Shown here: positions 17,249-26,746 of the stretch, piece after piece
Layout: every line of letters starts with the position of its first letter
Numbering within the stretch: the first letter of the stretch is position 1
Source of the DNA: JAEUPI01 sp046348365
Lineage (GTDB): Bacteria; Pseudomonadota; Gammaproteobacteria; Burkholderiales; Burkholderiaceae_C
Length of the DNA: 64,000 nt
Assembly (NCBI GenBank): GCA_046348365.1
Contig: JAXMEL010000003.1
Span: forward strand, 434,001 to 498,000
Direction: 5' to 3'
Program-made: the position numbers and the translations under genes
The notes under the pieces: generated by a model
The model's input: the letters and a program-made list of their open reading frames with translations, nothing else
Database searches by the model: none
Told to the model about the DNA's origin: nothing

Positions 17249-17609
17249 CGCGGCGGGACTCTACTGTGGTGCTCCACGCACATCGCCGGCACGGTCTACG
17301 GGTTTGTTCTAGGGCGACGGGCTGACGCGACAAGTTGTCGCGCCACGGGTCATTCTGTCGCAGCAGCGATGCCGCACGCGCGCCGTGCACGAGGAAGCCC
17401 CTCGTCGCCGCCCGGCTGCGCCGCGCGCGCCGCAGTGCTGCGGTGCAGCCGGTGCGGCGCCCGCCGCCGGCGACGCGCCCGTGCACCGGGGCGGCCCCCA
17501 TTGCCAGCACGAAGGCCCGCGGCGATAACACGCACCGTGCGGCACGGCCGCCGTGATCAGTGCTGCCCCTTCACACGGTGCCGAACCTTTCGGCGGAGGA
17601 CTCAAACAC
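17249..17609. promoter_or_regulatory. Divergent control region between the response regulator and fdnG
   Basis: 361 bases without a credible gene. It must hold the promoter of fdnG (plus) and that of the two-component genes (minus). The clearest element is the inverted repeat at 17326-17342. A related half-site pair (TGTCGC-N4-GCGATG) lies at 17356-17371. A GGCACG at about 17543 resembles a sigma-54 -24 element but the -12 element is poor. Confidence 0.5.
17326..17342. promoter_or_regulatory. Inverted repeat cgcgacaa-g-ttgtcgcg, candidate regulator binding site
   Basis: Perfect 8-base arms around one central base, about 80 bases from the response regulator start and 270 from fdnG. A distance of this kind fits upstream activation by a Fis-type helix-turn-helix regulator such as the neighbouring one. 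Binding is inference. Confidence 0.45.
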
Positions 17610-20600
17610 ATGGACATGAACCGGAGGCAGTTCTTCCGGGTGAGCAGTGCGGGGCTGGTGGGATCCAGCCTCGTGGCGCTGGGCTTCTCGCCCACGGCCG
17701 CGCTGGCCGAGACGCGCAACTTCAAGCTCGCACGGACCACCGAGACCCGCAGCACCTGCCCGTATTGCTCGGTCAGCTGCGGCCTGATCATCTACACGCT
17801 CGGCGACAAGGCCAAGAACGTCAAGTCGACCATCGTCCACGTCGAGGGCGACCCCGATCACCCGGTCAACCGCGGCACGCTGTGCCCCAAGGGCGCCGGC
17901 GTGATGGACATGATCCACAGCCCCGACCGCGTCAAGGTGCCGCAGGTGCGCGAGCCCGGCAGCAGCGAGTGGAAGCGCATCAGCTGGGACGATGCGCTGA
18001 ACCGCATCGCCAAGCACATGAAGGCCGACCGCGATGCGAACCTCGTCAAGACCAACGCCGCCGGCACCACGGTGAACCGCTGGAACACCACCGGTTTCCT
18101 GGTTTCCAGCGCGTCGTCCAACGAATCCGGTTTCCTCTCCGTCAAGGTCGCGCGCGGCCTGGGGATGGTCGCACTCGATACGCAAGCACGTATCTGACAC
18201 GCGCCGACGGTGTCCAGTCTGGGCCCGACTTTCGGTCGCGGAGCGATGACCAATAGCTGGAACGACATCAAGAACACCGATCTCGTTCTGATCATGGGCG
18301 GCAATGCCGCCGAAGCCCACCCCTGCGGGTTCAAGTGGGTCACCGAGGCCATGCAGACGCGCAAGGCCAAGCTGATCGTGGTCGATCCGCGCTTCACGCG
18401 CTCGGCCGCGGTGGCCGACCTGTACGCGCCGATCCGGCCGGGCACCGACATCGCCTTCCTGGGCGGCGTCATCAACTACCTGCTCTCCAACGACAAGATC
18501 CATCACGAGTACGTGAAGGCCTACACCGACGCCACCTTCCTCACCAAGGAGGGCTACGGCTTCGACAACGGCTTGTTCAGCGGCTACGACGAGGCCAAGC
18601 GCTCGTACAACAAGGCCAGCTGGGGCTACGAGATGGGCGCCGACGGCTTCGTCAAGGTCGACGAGACGATGCAGGATCCGCGCTGCGTCTACCAGCAGCT
18701 CAAGAAGCACTACTCGCGCTACACGCCGGATCAGGTCTCCAAGATCACCGGCACGCCGAAGGACTCGTTCGTCAAGGTCTGCGAGCAGATGGCCAGCACC
18801 GCGGTGCCGAACCGCGTGATGACCATCATGTACGCGCTCGGCTGGACGCAGCATTCGGTGGGCAGCCAGAACATCCGCACGATGGCCATGATCCAGCTGC
18901 TGCTGGGCAACATGGGCCGGCCGGGCGGCGGCGTCAACGCGCTGCGCGGCCATGCCAACGTGCAGGGCATCACCGACATGAACGCCTACTCCGAGGTGCT
19001 GTCGGGTTACCTCTCCGCGCCCACCGACGCCGACAAGACGCGCGAGGAGTTCCTCGAGCGCCGCACCGGAAAGCCGCTGCGCCCGGGCCAGATGGCCTTC
19101 ACGCAGAACTTCCCGAAGTGGTTCACCAGCCTGTGCAAGACGTACTACGGCAACGCCGCCACGGCCGACAACGGCTTCGCCTACGACTGGCTGCCCAAGC
19201 GTGATGCCGGCTACGACGTGCTGCACATCTTCGAGCTGATGCATCAGGGCAAGATGAACGGCTTCATCGTGCAGGGCTTCAACCCGCTGGCCGCGGTGCC
19301 CAACAAGAAGAAGCTGTCGGCGGCGCTGTCGAAGCTGAAGTACCTGGTGGTGGTCGACCCGCTGGAGACCGAGACCGGCGAGTTCTGGAAGAACTTCGGC
19401 CCGCTGAACGACGTCGATCCGGCGCAGATCAAGACCGAGGTGTTCCGCCTGCCGGCCAGCTGCTTCGCCGAGGAGACGGGCTCGTTCACCAATTCGAGCC
19501 GCGTCATCAGCTGGAAGGAGCGCGCCGTCGATCCGCCGGGCGAGGCCAAGGTCGACTCCGAGATCATGGCGCGGCTGTTCGTGAAGATCCGCGAGCTGTA
19601 TGCCAAGGACGGCGGCACGCTGCCCGAGCCGGTGGCGGCGCTGACCTGGGCCTACCAGAACGCCAACGTGCCGACATCGGTCGAGCTGCTGCGCGAGATC
19701 AACGGCCGTGCGCTGGCCGACGTGCTGGGGCCGCCGGCGGACCCGAAGGATCCGAAGTCGCCGCGGCCGGTGCTGGTCAAGGCCGGCGAGCAGATGCCTA
19801 ACTTCGCGCTGCTGCAGGCCGACGGCTCCACCGCGTGCGGCAACTGGATCTACGCCGGCTGCTTCACCCAGGCCGGCAACATGACGGCGCGCCGCGACAC
19901 GGCCGACCCGACGGGCCTGGGCGTGTACCCGGGCTGGGGCTTCTCGTGGCCCGCCAACCGGCGCATCCTCTACAACCGCGCCTCGGCCGATCCGGCCGGC
20001 AAGCCCTGGGATCCGTCGCGCAAGTACATGGCGTGGAACGGCAGCACCTGGGCCGGCGGCGCCGACGTGCCCGACATGCGGCCCGACGCAGCGCCCGAGC
20101 AGAACGTGGGCCCGTTCATCATGAACCCCGAGGGCGTGGCACGCCTGCACGCGGTGGGCATGAGCGAAGGCCCGTTCCCCGAGCACTACGAGCCGTTCGA
20201 GAACCCGGTGGGCGTGAACCTCATGTGCCCGAGCAACGCCAAGGCGGTGAGCAACCCGGCCGCGCGCGTCTACAAGGGCGACATGGAGGCGTTCGGCAAG
20301 GCCGCCGAGTTCCCGTACGTGGCGAGCACCTACCGCCTGACCGAGCACCAGCACTTCTGGACCAAGCATGCGAAGTCCAACGCCGTGGTGCAGCCGGCGC
20401 CGTTCGTCGAGATCGGCGAGGAGCTGGCCAAGGAGAAGGGCATCGCGCACGGCCAGAAGGTGAGGGTCAAGTCCAACCGCGGCGAAGTGGTGGCCGCGGC
20501 CGTGGTGACCAAGCGCATCAAGGGCTGGGACGTCAACGGCAAGAAGGTCCACATGGTCGGCGTGCCGATCCACTGGGGCTTCAAGGGCGTGACGCAGAAC

Positions 20601-20696
20601 GGCTACCTGGCCAACGCGCTGACGCCGTTCGTCGGCGACGCCAACTCGCAGACGCCGGAGTTCAAGGCGTTCCTCGTGAACATCGAGAAGGCATAA
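17610..20696 (+). CDS. fdnG: Formate dehydrogenase-N/O, major (alpha) subunit, selenocysteine-containing
   Basis: A 1,028-residue periplasmic subunit oxidising formate and feeding the quinone pool. The TGA at 18195-18197 (codon 196, the same position as Sec in E. coli FdnG) is read as selenocysteine: sequence before (DTQARI) and after (HAPTVSSLGPTFGRGAMTN) is continuous family sequence in the same frame, and a SECIS-like hairpin follows. The N-terminus has a twin-arginine signal (NRRQFFRVSSAGLVGS), a [4Fe-4S] set (CPYCSVSC...GTLCPKGAG), then the bis-MGD domains. Start at 17610 has GGCGGAGGA upstream. fdnH begins four bases after the stop. Treating the TGA as a stop would wrongly split the gene into two. 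Confidence 0.96.
18195..18241 (+). promoter_or_regulatory. UGA selenocysteine codon and bacterial SECIS hairpin
   Basis: Directly after the UGA, GUCC and GGGC can pair around the loop AGUCU (U-G wobble allowed), placing G-U in the loop as in E. coli fdhF/fdnG SECIS elements; a lower stem can form between CCGA and UCGG. SelB with its C-terminal winged helices (encoded at 24682) would bind this. Folding is by eye. Confidence 0.75.
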
Positions 20697-20699
20697 ACC

Positions 20700-21560
20700 A
20701 TGGCTGGAACCAACGCCCAGAACGTGGTCGCCCGCTCGGCCACCACCACGCCCAGCGCCCAAGTGCGCAGCTCGCCGCAGGTGGCCAAGCTGATCGACGA
20801 GTCCAAGTGCATCGGCTGCAAGGCCTGCCAGGTCGCGTGCATGAACTGGAACGACCTGCGCGACGACGTCGGCGAGAACGTCGGCGTCTACGACAACCCG
20901 GTGGACCTCACGCCGAGTTCGTGGACGGTGATGCGCTTCTTCGAGGTCGAGCCGCAGCCGGGCAATTTGGCGTGGCTGATCCGCAAGGACGGCTGCATGC
21001 ACTGCGAGGAGCCGGGCTGCCTCAAGGCCTGCCCGGCGCCGGGGGCGATCGTCAAGTACGACAACGGCATCGTCGACTTCGTCAGCGAGAACTGCATCGG
21101 CTGCGGCTACTGCGTCACCGGCTGCCCGTTCAACGTGCCGCGCGTGAGCGCCAAGGACAACAAGGCCTACAAGTGCACGCTGTGCTCCGACCGCGTCGCG
21201 GTCGGCCTCGAGCCGGCATGCGTGAAGACCTGCCCCACCGGCGCGATCGGCTTCGGCACCAAGGACGACATGGTGGCCTACGCCGACAAGCGCGTCGGCG
21301 AGCTGAAGGAGCGCGGCTTCCAGCAGGCCGGGCTCTACAACCCGGCCGGCGTCGGCGGCACGCACGTGATGTACGTGCTCAAGCATGCCGACAAGCCGCA
21401 GCTCGAGGGCCTGCCGGCCGATCCGAGCATCAGCCCGATGGTGGCGCTGTGGAAGGGCATCGCCAAGCCGCTGGCCGTGGCCGGCATGATCGGCGCCGTG
21501 GTGGTGGGCTTCCTGCACTACATGAAGGTCGGCCCGATCGAAGAGAAGACCGACGCCTGA
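20700..21560 (+). CDS. fdnH: Formate dehydrogenase-N/O, iron-sulfur (beta) subunit
   Basis: 286 residues. Carries four [4Fe-4S] clusters from cysteine sets CIGCKACQVAC, CMHCEEPGCLKACP, CIGCGYCVTGCP and CTLCSDR...CVKTCP. A single C-terminal transmembrane helix (AVAGMIGAVVVGFLHYM) anchors it on the periplasmic face, as in FdnH. It moves electrons from the Sec/molybdenum subunit to the cytochrome b subunit. No signal peptide, as expected if it is carried out with FdnG by the Tat route. ATG four bases after the fdnG stop; fdnI follows 19 bases downstream. Confidence 0.96.
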   Translation: MAGTNAQNVVARSATTTPSAQVRSSPQVAKLIDESKCIGCKACQVACMNWNDLRDDVGENVGVYDNPVDLTPSSWTVMRFFEVEPQPGNLAWLIRKDGCMHCEEPGCLKACPAPGAIVKYDNGIVDFVSENCIGCGYCVTGCPFNVPRVSAKDNKAYKCTLCSDRVAVGLEPACVKTCPTGAIGFGTKDDMVAYADKRVGELKERGFQQAGLYNPAGVGGTHVMYVLKHADKPQLEGLPADPSISPMVALWKGIAKPLAVAGMIGAVVVGFLHYMKVGPIEEKTDA

Positions 21561-21579
21561 AACGCCCGAGGACACGACG

Positions 21580-22212
21580 ATGAAAGCGCAAGCCAACGAA
21601 CTGCAACGCTACAACGACCGCGAACGCATGAACCACTGGAGCACGGCCCTGCTGCTGCTGCTGGCCGCGTGCTCGGGCATGGCGTTCTTCCATCCGAGCC
21701 TGTACTTCCTGTCGATCTTCACCGGCGGCGGGCCGTGGACGCGCATCCTGCATCCGTTCATCGGCGTGGCCACGGCGCTGGTGTTCCTGGGCCTCTACCT
21801 GCGCGTGCACAACGACAACAAGATGACCGAGCAGGACAAGGCGTGGAACGGCAAGGTCGGCGAGTTCCTGCGCGGCAACAAAGATGCCATGCCGCCGGCC
21901 GGCAAGTACAACGCTCCGCAGAAGCGCCTGTTCTGGGTCATGACGCTGTGCGTGCTCGTGCTGCTGGCCACCGGCCTCGTGATGTGGCGGCCGTACTTCG
22001 CCTCCAGCTTCCCGATCGATCTCGTGCGCGTCGCCGTCGTCGTGCATGCGGCCACCGCCTTCGTGCTGGTGCTGTCGGTGATCGTGCACGTCTATGCGGC
22101 GATCTGGGTCAAGGGCACGCTGCGCGCGATGACGCGCGGCACCGTCAGCCACGCCTGGGCGCGGCAGAACCACGGCCTGTGGTACCGCGAGATGACGGGA
22201 GACAAGAAGTAG
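21580..22212 (+). CDS. fdnI: Formate dehydrogenase-N/O, cytochrome b556 (gamma) subunit
   Basis: 210 residues, close to the 217 of E. coli FdnI. Four transmembrane helices are visible (WSTALLLLLAACSGMAFF, ILHPFIGVATALVFLGLYL, LFWVMTLCVLVLLATGLVM, VAVVVHAATAFVLVLSVIV). Histidines in RMNHWST, LHPF, VVHA and IVHVY are placed for the two haem b groups. It takes electrons from FdnH to the quinone. Preceded by GAGGACACGACG; fdhE follows. Confidence 0.95.
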   Translation: MKAQANELQRYNDRERMNHWSTALLLLLAACSGMAFFHPSLYFLSIFTGGGPWTRILHPFIGVATALVFLGLYLRVHNDNKMTEQDKAWNGKVGEFLRGNKDAMPPAGKYNAPQKRLFWVMTLCVLVLLATGLVMWRPYFASSFPIDLVRVAVVVHAATAFVLVLSVIVHVYAAIWVKGTLRAMTRGTVSHAWARQNHGLWYREMTGDKK

Positions 22213-22229
22213 GCGCCGCTGCCCGTACC

Positions 22230-23240
22230 TTGACCACCGTCCGCGTTTCAAGCCCCGAAGACATCGCCGCCCGCGCCGGCGGCGACGTGCCGTTTCTGCG
22301 CTGGCCCGAGCGCGCCACGCTGTTCGCCGAGCGCGAGATGCGCCTGCGCCAGCTGGCCGCCGGCCATGCGATGCGCGACTACCTGATCCTGATGGCCGAC
22401 CTCGCGCACGAGCAGCAGCGTGTGCTCGCGCGCGGGCTCGACTCAGCCCTGCCCGCCGAGCGCGAGCTGCGCGCCGCCGCGGCCGCCGGCGTGCCGCCGC
22501 TGCCGGCCGCCGACTGGCCGCGCCCGCCGCAGTGGCGCGCGGTGCTGCGCGAGCTGCTGCCGGCGCTGCGCGCGCGCGCCAGCGGCGCCGCGGCCGACAC
22601 GCTCGATCGCCTGGGCGCAGCCGACGACGCCTGGCTCGAGCAGCAGGCCGATCGCCTGCTGCACGGCGTGATGCTCGGCCTCGACCTCGGTGCCGCGCCG
22701 TTCGTCGCGGCAGCGCTGCAGGTGGTGTGGACCGATCTGGTGCTGCGCACGCGCTCGGCGTTCGCGGCGCTGAACCCGTCGGCCTTCGGCCGCATCGACG
22801 ACAAATCGGTCTGCCCGGCGTGCGGCAGCCGGCCCACCGCGAGCGTGGTGCGCATGGATGCGCCGCATGCCGGCCAGCGCTACCTGCATTGCTCGCTGTG
22901 CGCCACGCAGTGGCACCGGCTGCGCATCCAGTGCGCGCGCTGCGGCAAGGAAGAACACATCCACTACCAGTCGCTGCAGCCGCAGCCCGGGCCGTCGCGG
23001 AGCCCGAGCGGCGCCGCCGAGGGTGCGGTGCGCGCCGAATGCTGCGACGATTGCGGCCACTACCTGAAGATCGTGCACATGGACAAGGACGCGCACGCCG
23101 AGCCGGTGGCCGACGATCTGGCGAGCCTGACGCTCGACCTGCTGGTGGCCGAGACCGGCCAGCAGCGCCATGGCGTGAACCTGCTGCTGCTGTTCGGCGA
23201 ATCCGACGCCGAGCCTCCGCCTCCACCCGGAGGGCCGTGA
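22230..23240 (+). CDS. fdhE: Formate dehydrogenase accessory protein FdhE
   Basis: 336 residues if begun at the TTG at 22230, which gives the family start (VSSPEDIAARAGGDVPFLRWPE); no ATG or better GTG lies near, so the start is uncertain. FdhE is a cytoplasmic rubredoxin-like protein required for maturation of Tat-exported formate dehydrogenases. Metal-binding cysteine pairs are all present: CPACGSRP, CSLCATQWH, CARCGKEEH and CCDDCGHYLK. The fdhE stop overlaps the selA start by one base, tying formate dehydrogenase maturation to selenocysteine synthesis in one transcription unit. Confidence 0.9.
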   Translation: MTTVRVSSPEDIAARAGGDVPFLRWPERATLFAEREMRLRQLAAGHAMRDYLILMADLAHEQQRVLARGLDSALPAERELRAAAAAGVPPLPAADWPRPPQWRAVLRELLPALRARASGAAADTLDRLGAADDAWLEQQADRLLHGVMLGLDLGAAPFVAAALQVVWTDLVLRTRSAFAALNPSAFGRIDDKSVCPACGSRPTASVVRMDAPHAGQRYLHCSLCATQWHRLRIQCARCGKEEHIHYQSLQPQPGPSRSPSGAAEGAVRAECCDDCGHYLKIVHMDKDAHAEPVADDLASLTLDLLVAETGQQRHGVNLLLLFGESDAEPPPPPGGP

Positions 23241-24685
23241 TGCGCCCGCCCCGCGAGTCCATCGTGCATGGCTCGAAGGCAACCCCCAAAGACCTGCCTT
23301 CGATCGATCGCCTGCTGCGCGGCGACGCGGCGCGCGCGCTGGTGGCCGAGCACGGCCACACGCTGGTGGCTGGGCAGGCCCGCGCGCTGATCGATGCGCT
23401 GCGCGAGCAGGCGGTGGCCGGCACACTGACAAGCGACGCGGTCACGCCCGCCGCGCTCGACGCGGCGCTGGCCGATCGCATCGCCGCGCGCCTGGCACCG
23501 GCGATGCGCCGCGTGCTCAACCTCACCGGCACGGTGATCCACACCAACCTCGGCCGCGCGCTGCTGGCCGACAGCGCGCTGCAGCACGTGCTGGCGATGA
23601 TGGCCGGGCCCAACAACCTGGAGTACGACATCGCCGGCGGCGGCCGCGGCGACCGCGACGCGATCGTCGAGGAACTGCTCACCACGCTCACCGGCGCGCA
23701 GGCCGCCACGGTGGTCAACAACAACGCCGGCGCCGTGCTGCTCACCATCGCCGCTCTCGCGCGCGGCAAGGAGGTGATCGTCTCGCGCGGCGAACTGGTC
23801 GAGATCGGCGGCGCCTTCCGCATGCCCGACGTGATGGCCGCCGCCGGCGCCACGCTGGTCGAGGTGGGCACCACCAACCGCACGCACGCGCACGACTACG
23901 AGCGCGCGATCGGCGAACGCACCGCGCTGCTGATGAAGGTGCACACCAGCAACTACGCGGTGCAGGGCTTCACCAGCGCCGTCGACGAGGCCACGCTGGC
24001 CGGCATCGCGCACGCGCGCGGCCTGCCGGTGGCCACCGACCTCGGCAGTGGCGCGCTGGTCGACCTCGCCGCGTACGGCCTGCCGCACGAGCCCACGCCG
24101 CAGGAGATGCTCGCCGCCGGCTGCGACGTGGTGACTTTCAGCGGCGACAAGCTGCTCGGCGGCCCGCAGGCCGGGCTCATCGTCGGCAGCACGGACGCGA
24201 TCGCGCGCATCCGCACCTTCCCGATGAAGCGCGCGCTGCGCATGAGCAAGCTGCCGCTCGCGGCGCTGGAGGCCACGCTGCGCCTGTACCTGCGCCCCGA
24301 GCGGCTGGCGCAGGATCTGCCGACGCTGCGCCTGCTCACGCGGCCGGTCGACGCGATCCGCGCGCTGGCGCAGCAACTGCGCGCTGGCGTGGCCGACGCG
24401 GTGGCGCCTCGCTTCGCGGTCGAGGTGGTCGATCTGCTCGGCCAGATCGGCTCGGGCTCGCTGCCGGTGGATCGCCTGCCGTCGGCGGGCCTTGCGATCG
24501 TGCCGCGCGAGAAGAAGGGCAGCGGTCGCGCGCTCGACGAATTGGCCGCCGCCTTGCGCGCGTTGCCGCTGCCGGTGATCGGCCGCATCGCCGACGACCG
24601 GCTGCTGCTCGATCTGCGCTGCCTCGAAGACGCGGCGCCGTTCACCGCGCAACTGCCGGCGCTTCGTGAGGCTTTGTCGGCATGA
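23240..24685 (+). CDS. selA: L-seryl-tRNA(Sec) selenium transferase SelA
   Basis: 481 residues. PLP enzyme converting Ser-tRNA(Sec) to Sec-tRNA(Sec) with selenophosphate. Seen: N-terminal helical domain (LPSIDRLLRGDA), the conserved RRVLNLTGTVIHTNLGRALL, VVNNNAGAVLLT, SRGELVEIGG and the PLP-lysine region FSGDKLLGGPQAG. Length is normal (E. coli 463). The stop overlaps the selB start (ATGA). Together with selB and selC this explains how the fdnG TGA is decoded; selD, needed for selenophosphate, is not in the window. Confidence 0.96.
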   Translation: MRPPRESIVHGSKATPKDLPSIDRLLRGDAARALVAEHGHTLVAGQARALIDALREQAVAGTLTSDAVTPAALDAALADRIAARLAPAMRRVLNLTGTVIHTNLGRALLADSALQHVLAMMAGPNNLEYDIAGGGRGDRDAIVEELLTTLTGAQAATVVNNNAGAVLLTIAALARGKEVIVSRGELVEIGGAFRMPDVMAAAGATLVEVGTTNRTHAHDYERAIGERTALLMKVHTSNYAVQGFTSAVDEATLAGIAHARGLPVATDLGSGALVDLAAYGLPHEPTPQEMLAAGCDVVTFSGDKLLGGPQAGLIVGSTDAIARIRTFPMKRALRMSKLPLAALEATLRLYLRPERLAQDLPTLRLLTRPVDAIRALAQQLRAGVADAVAPRFAVEVVDLLGQIGSGSLPVDRLPSAGLAIVPREKKGSGRALDELAAALRALPLPVIGRIADDRLLLDLRCLEDAAPFTAQLPALREALSA

Positions 24686-26604
24686 TCGTCGGCACCGCCG
24701 GTCACATCGACCACGGCAAGACCACGCTGGTGAGGGCGCTCACCGGCGTCGACACCGATCGGCTGCCCGAGGAGAAGAAGCGCGGCATCTCGATCGAGCT
24801 GGGTTACGCGTATCTCGACGTGCCGGGCGCAGAGCAACGCATCGGCTTCATCGACGTGCCGGGCCACGAGCGCCTGGTGCACACGATGCTCTCCGGCGCA
24901 ACGGGCATCGATCTCGCGCTGCTGCTGGTGGCGGCCGACGACGGGCCGATGCCGCAGACGCGAGAGCACCTGGCCGTGCTGAGCCTGCTGGGCCTGGCGC
25001 GCGGCGCGGTGGTGATCACCAAGATCGATCGCGCGGATGCAGCGCGCGTGGCCGCCGTGCGCGGCGAGGTGCAGGCCTTGCTCGAAGCCACGCCGCTGGC
25101 CGGCGCACCGGTGTTCGCGCTGTCGGCGAGCAGCGGCGAGGGCGTCGATGCGCTGCGGCAGTGGCTGTTCGAGCAGGCGCGCGGCTTCGCGGCGCGCGCG
25201 CATGACGGTGCCTTCCGCCTGGCGATCGACCGTGCGTTCACGCTCGAGGGCGTGGGCACCGTGGTCACCGGCACCGTGCACGCCGGCCGCGTGCGCGTCG
25301 GCGACGAGCTCGCGCTGGTGCCGGCCGCGCAGGCACAGCCGGCGCGCGTGCGCAGCCTGCACGCGCAGAACCGGCCGGTGGCCGAAGCCTTCGCCGGCCA
25401 GCGCTGCGCGGTGGCGCTGGCCGGCATCGACAAGGACGCCATCGCGCGCGGGCAATGGCTGGTGGGCGAACGCGCCGCTGCGGTGACCGACCGGCTCGAT
25501 GCCGCGCTCACGCTGTGGCACGCCGAAGCACGTGCGCTGCGCAGCGGCACGCCTGTGCACGTGCACCTCGGCGCGGCCGAGGTGGAAGGCACGGTGGCCG
25601 TGCTCGACGACGGCGACACGATCGCCCCTGGCGAGACCCGGCGTGTGCAGCTCGTGCTGCGCCGGAGCATCGGCGCCTGGCACGGCGACCGCGTGGTGCT
25701 GCGCGATGCAGCGGCCACGCGCACGCTGGCCGGCGGCACGGTACTCGACCCGTTCGCACCGGCGCGCTACCGCCGCACGCCGGCGCGGCTCGCCGAGCTG
25801 GCGGCCTGGGCGCTGCCCACGCCGGGCGAGCGGCTGGCGGCGCTGCTCGCCGCCGCTGCGCAGGGCGTTGACCTGAAGCGCTGGATGCGCGCCGAGGGTC
25901 TTGCCAGCGACGCCGCGATCGCGCTGCCGGCGCAGGCGCTGCGCGCCAGCGACGCGCTCGTCGACCAGGCGCTGGCCGCCGACCACGCGGCCGCGTTCGC
26001 CGACAAGGTGCTCGCCGGCCTGGCCGGCTATCACGCCGCGCACGAGGAAGAGCTCGGCCCCGACGCCGGGCGCCTGCGCCGCCTGGCCGCGCCGCGGTTG
26101 CCCGAGCCGCTGTGGCGCGCGTTGCTGGCGGCGCTGCTCGCCGACGGCCGCGTCGCGCAGCGCGGCGCCTTCGTGCACCTGCCGGCGCACGGCGTGAAGC
26201 TCTCGGCCACCGACGAGCGCATCGCACAGAAGGTGGCCGCGATGCTCGGCGCCGCGGGCTTCGAAGGTGCGTGGGTGCGCGACCTCGCGCGCGACGCACG
26301 CGAGTCGGAGGCGCTGATGCGCACCACGCTCGCGCGGCTGGCGCAGCGCGGCGAGCTGCATCAGGTGGTGAAGGACCTGTTCTATCCGCAGGCCACGATC
26401 ACCCGCCTCGCGGCACTGGCGCGCGAGGTCGGCGCGCAGTGCCGCGGCGAGGTCACCGCGGCCAGGTTCCGCGACGCCACGCAGCTCGGCCGCAAGCGCG
26501 CGATCCAAGTGCTGGAATACTTCGACCGCGTGGGCCTGCTGCGTCGCTTGGGCGACGTGCACCGGCTGCGCAGCGACACCGACTTGTTCCGCGAGGCTGA
26601 ATGA
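24682..26604 (+). CDS. selB: Selenocysteine-specific elongation factor SelB
   Basis: 640 residues. GTPase that delivers Sec-tRNA(Sec) to the ribosome at a SECIS. G1 GTAGHIDHGKTTL, G3 DVPGHE and G4 TKID are present in the first 120 residues, then EF-Tu-like domains 2-3 (FTLEGVGTVVTGTVHAGRV). The C-terminal half carries winged-helix repeats that read SECIS RNA (AAMLGAAGFEGAWVRDL, RKRAIQVLEYFDRVGLLRR region). ATGA overlap with selA shows coupling. tRNA-Sec lies 26 bases downstream. Confidence 0.96.
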   Translation: MIVGTAGHIDHGKTTLVRALTGVDTDRLPEEKKRGISIELGYAYLDVPGAEQRIGFIDVPGHERLVHTMLSGATGIDLALLLVAADDGPMPQTREHLAVLSLLGLARGAVVITKIDRADAARVAAVRGEVQALLEATPLAGAPVFALSASSGEGVDALRQWLFEQARGFAARAHDGAFRLAIDRAFTLEGVGTVVTGTVHAGRVRVGDELALVPAAQAQPARVRSLHAQNRPVAEAFAGQRCAVALAGIDKDAIARGQWLVGERAAAVTDRLDAALTLWHAEARALRSGTPVHVHLGAAEVEGTVAVLDDGDTIAPGETRRVQLVLRRSIGAWHGDRVVLRDAAATRTLAGGTVLDPFAPARYRRTPARLAELAAWALPTPGERLAALLAAAAQGVDLKRWMRAEGLASDAAIALPAQALRASDALVDQALAADHAAAFADKVLAGLAGYHAAHEEELGPDAGRLRRLAAPRLPEPLWRALLAALLADGRVAQRGAFVHLPAHGVKLSATDERIAQKVAAMLGAAGFEGAWVRDLARDARESEALMRTTLARLAQRGELHQVVKDLFYPQATITRLAALAREVGAQCRGEVTAARFRDATQLGRKRAIQVLEYFDRVGLLRRLGDVHRLRSDTDLFREAE

Positions 26605-26630
26605 CGATGCGGCATGGCAAACGATTTCGA

Positions 26631-26726
26631 GGAAGGGAAACGATCCTGGTGGATCGGCCGGGCTTCAAACCCGGTGGGCGGCGCCACGCGCTGCCGGGTG
26701 GGTTCGACTCCCATTCCCTTCCGCCA
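26631..26726 (+). tRNA. selC: tRNA-Sec (anticodon TCA)
   Basis: 96 bases including an encoded CCA. The 8-base acceptor stem (GGAAGGGA with TCCCTTCC), the long extra arm (GGGCGGCGCCACGCGCTGCCG region), the anticodon loop CTTCAAA with TCA, and T-loop GGTTCGACTCC are all visible. Long acceptor plus T stem and a long variable arm are the marks of bacterial tRNA-Sec. It follows selB directly. Confidence 0.96.
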
Positions 26727-26746
26727 ATGTGCGTGGGCCTGGCGCG

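Noticed and set aside
17530..17570. Sigma-54 promoter before fdnG (GGCACGGCCGCCGTGA)
   Set aside because: The -24 half is good but the -12 half lacks the GC, and the regulator's contact loop is altered. Too weak to annotate.
18195..18197. Reading the TGA as the stop of a truncated fdnG
   Set aside because: Family sequence continues in frame, position 196 is the known Sec position, a SECIS-like hairpin follows and selA, selB and tRNA-Sec are adjacent.
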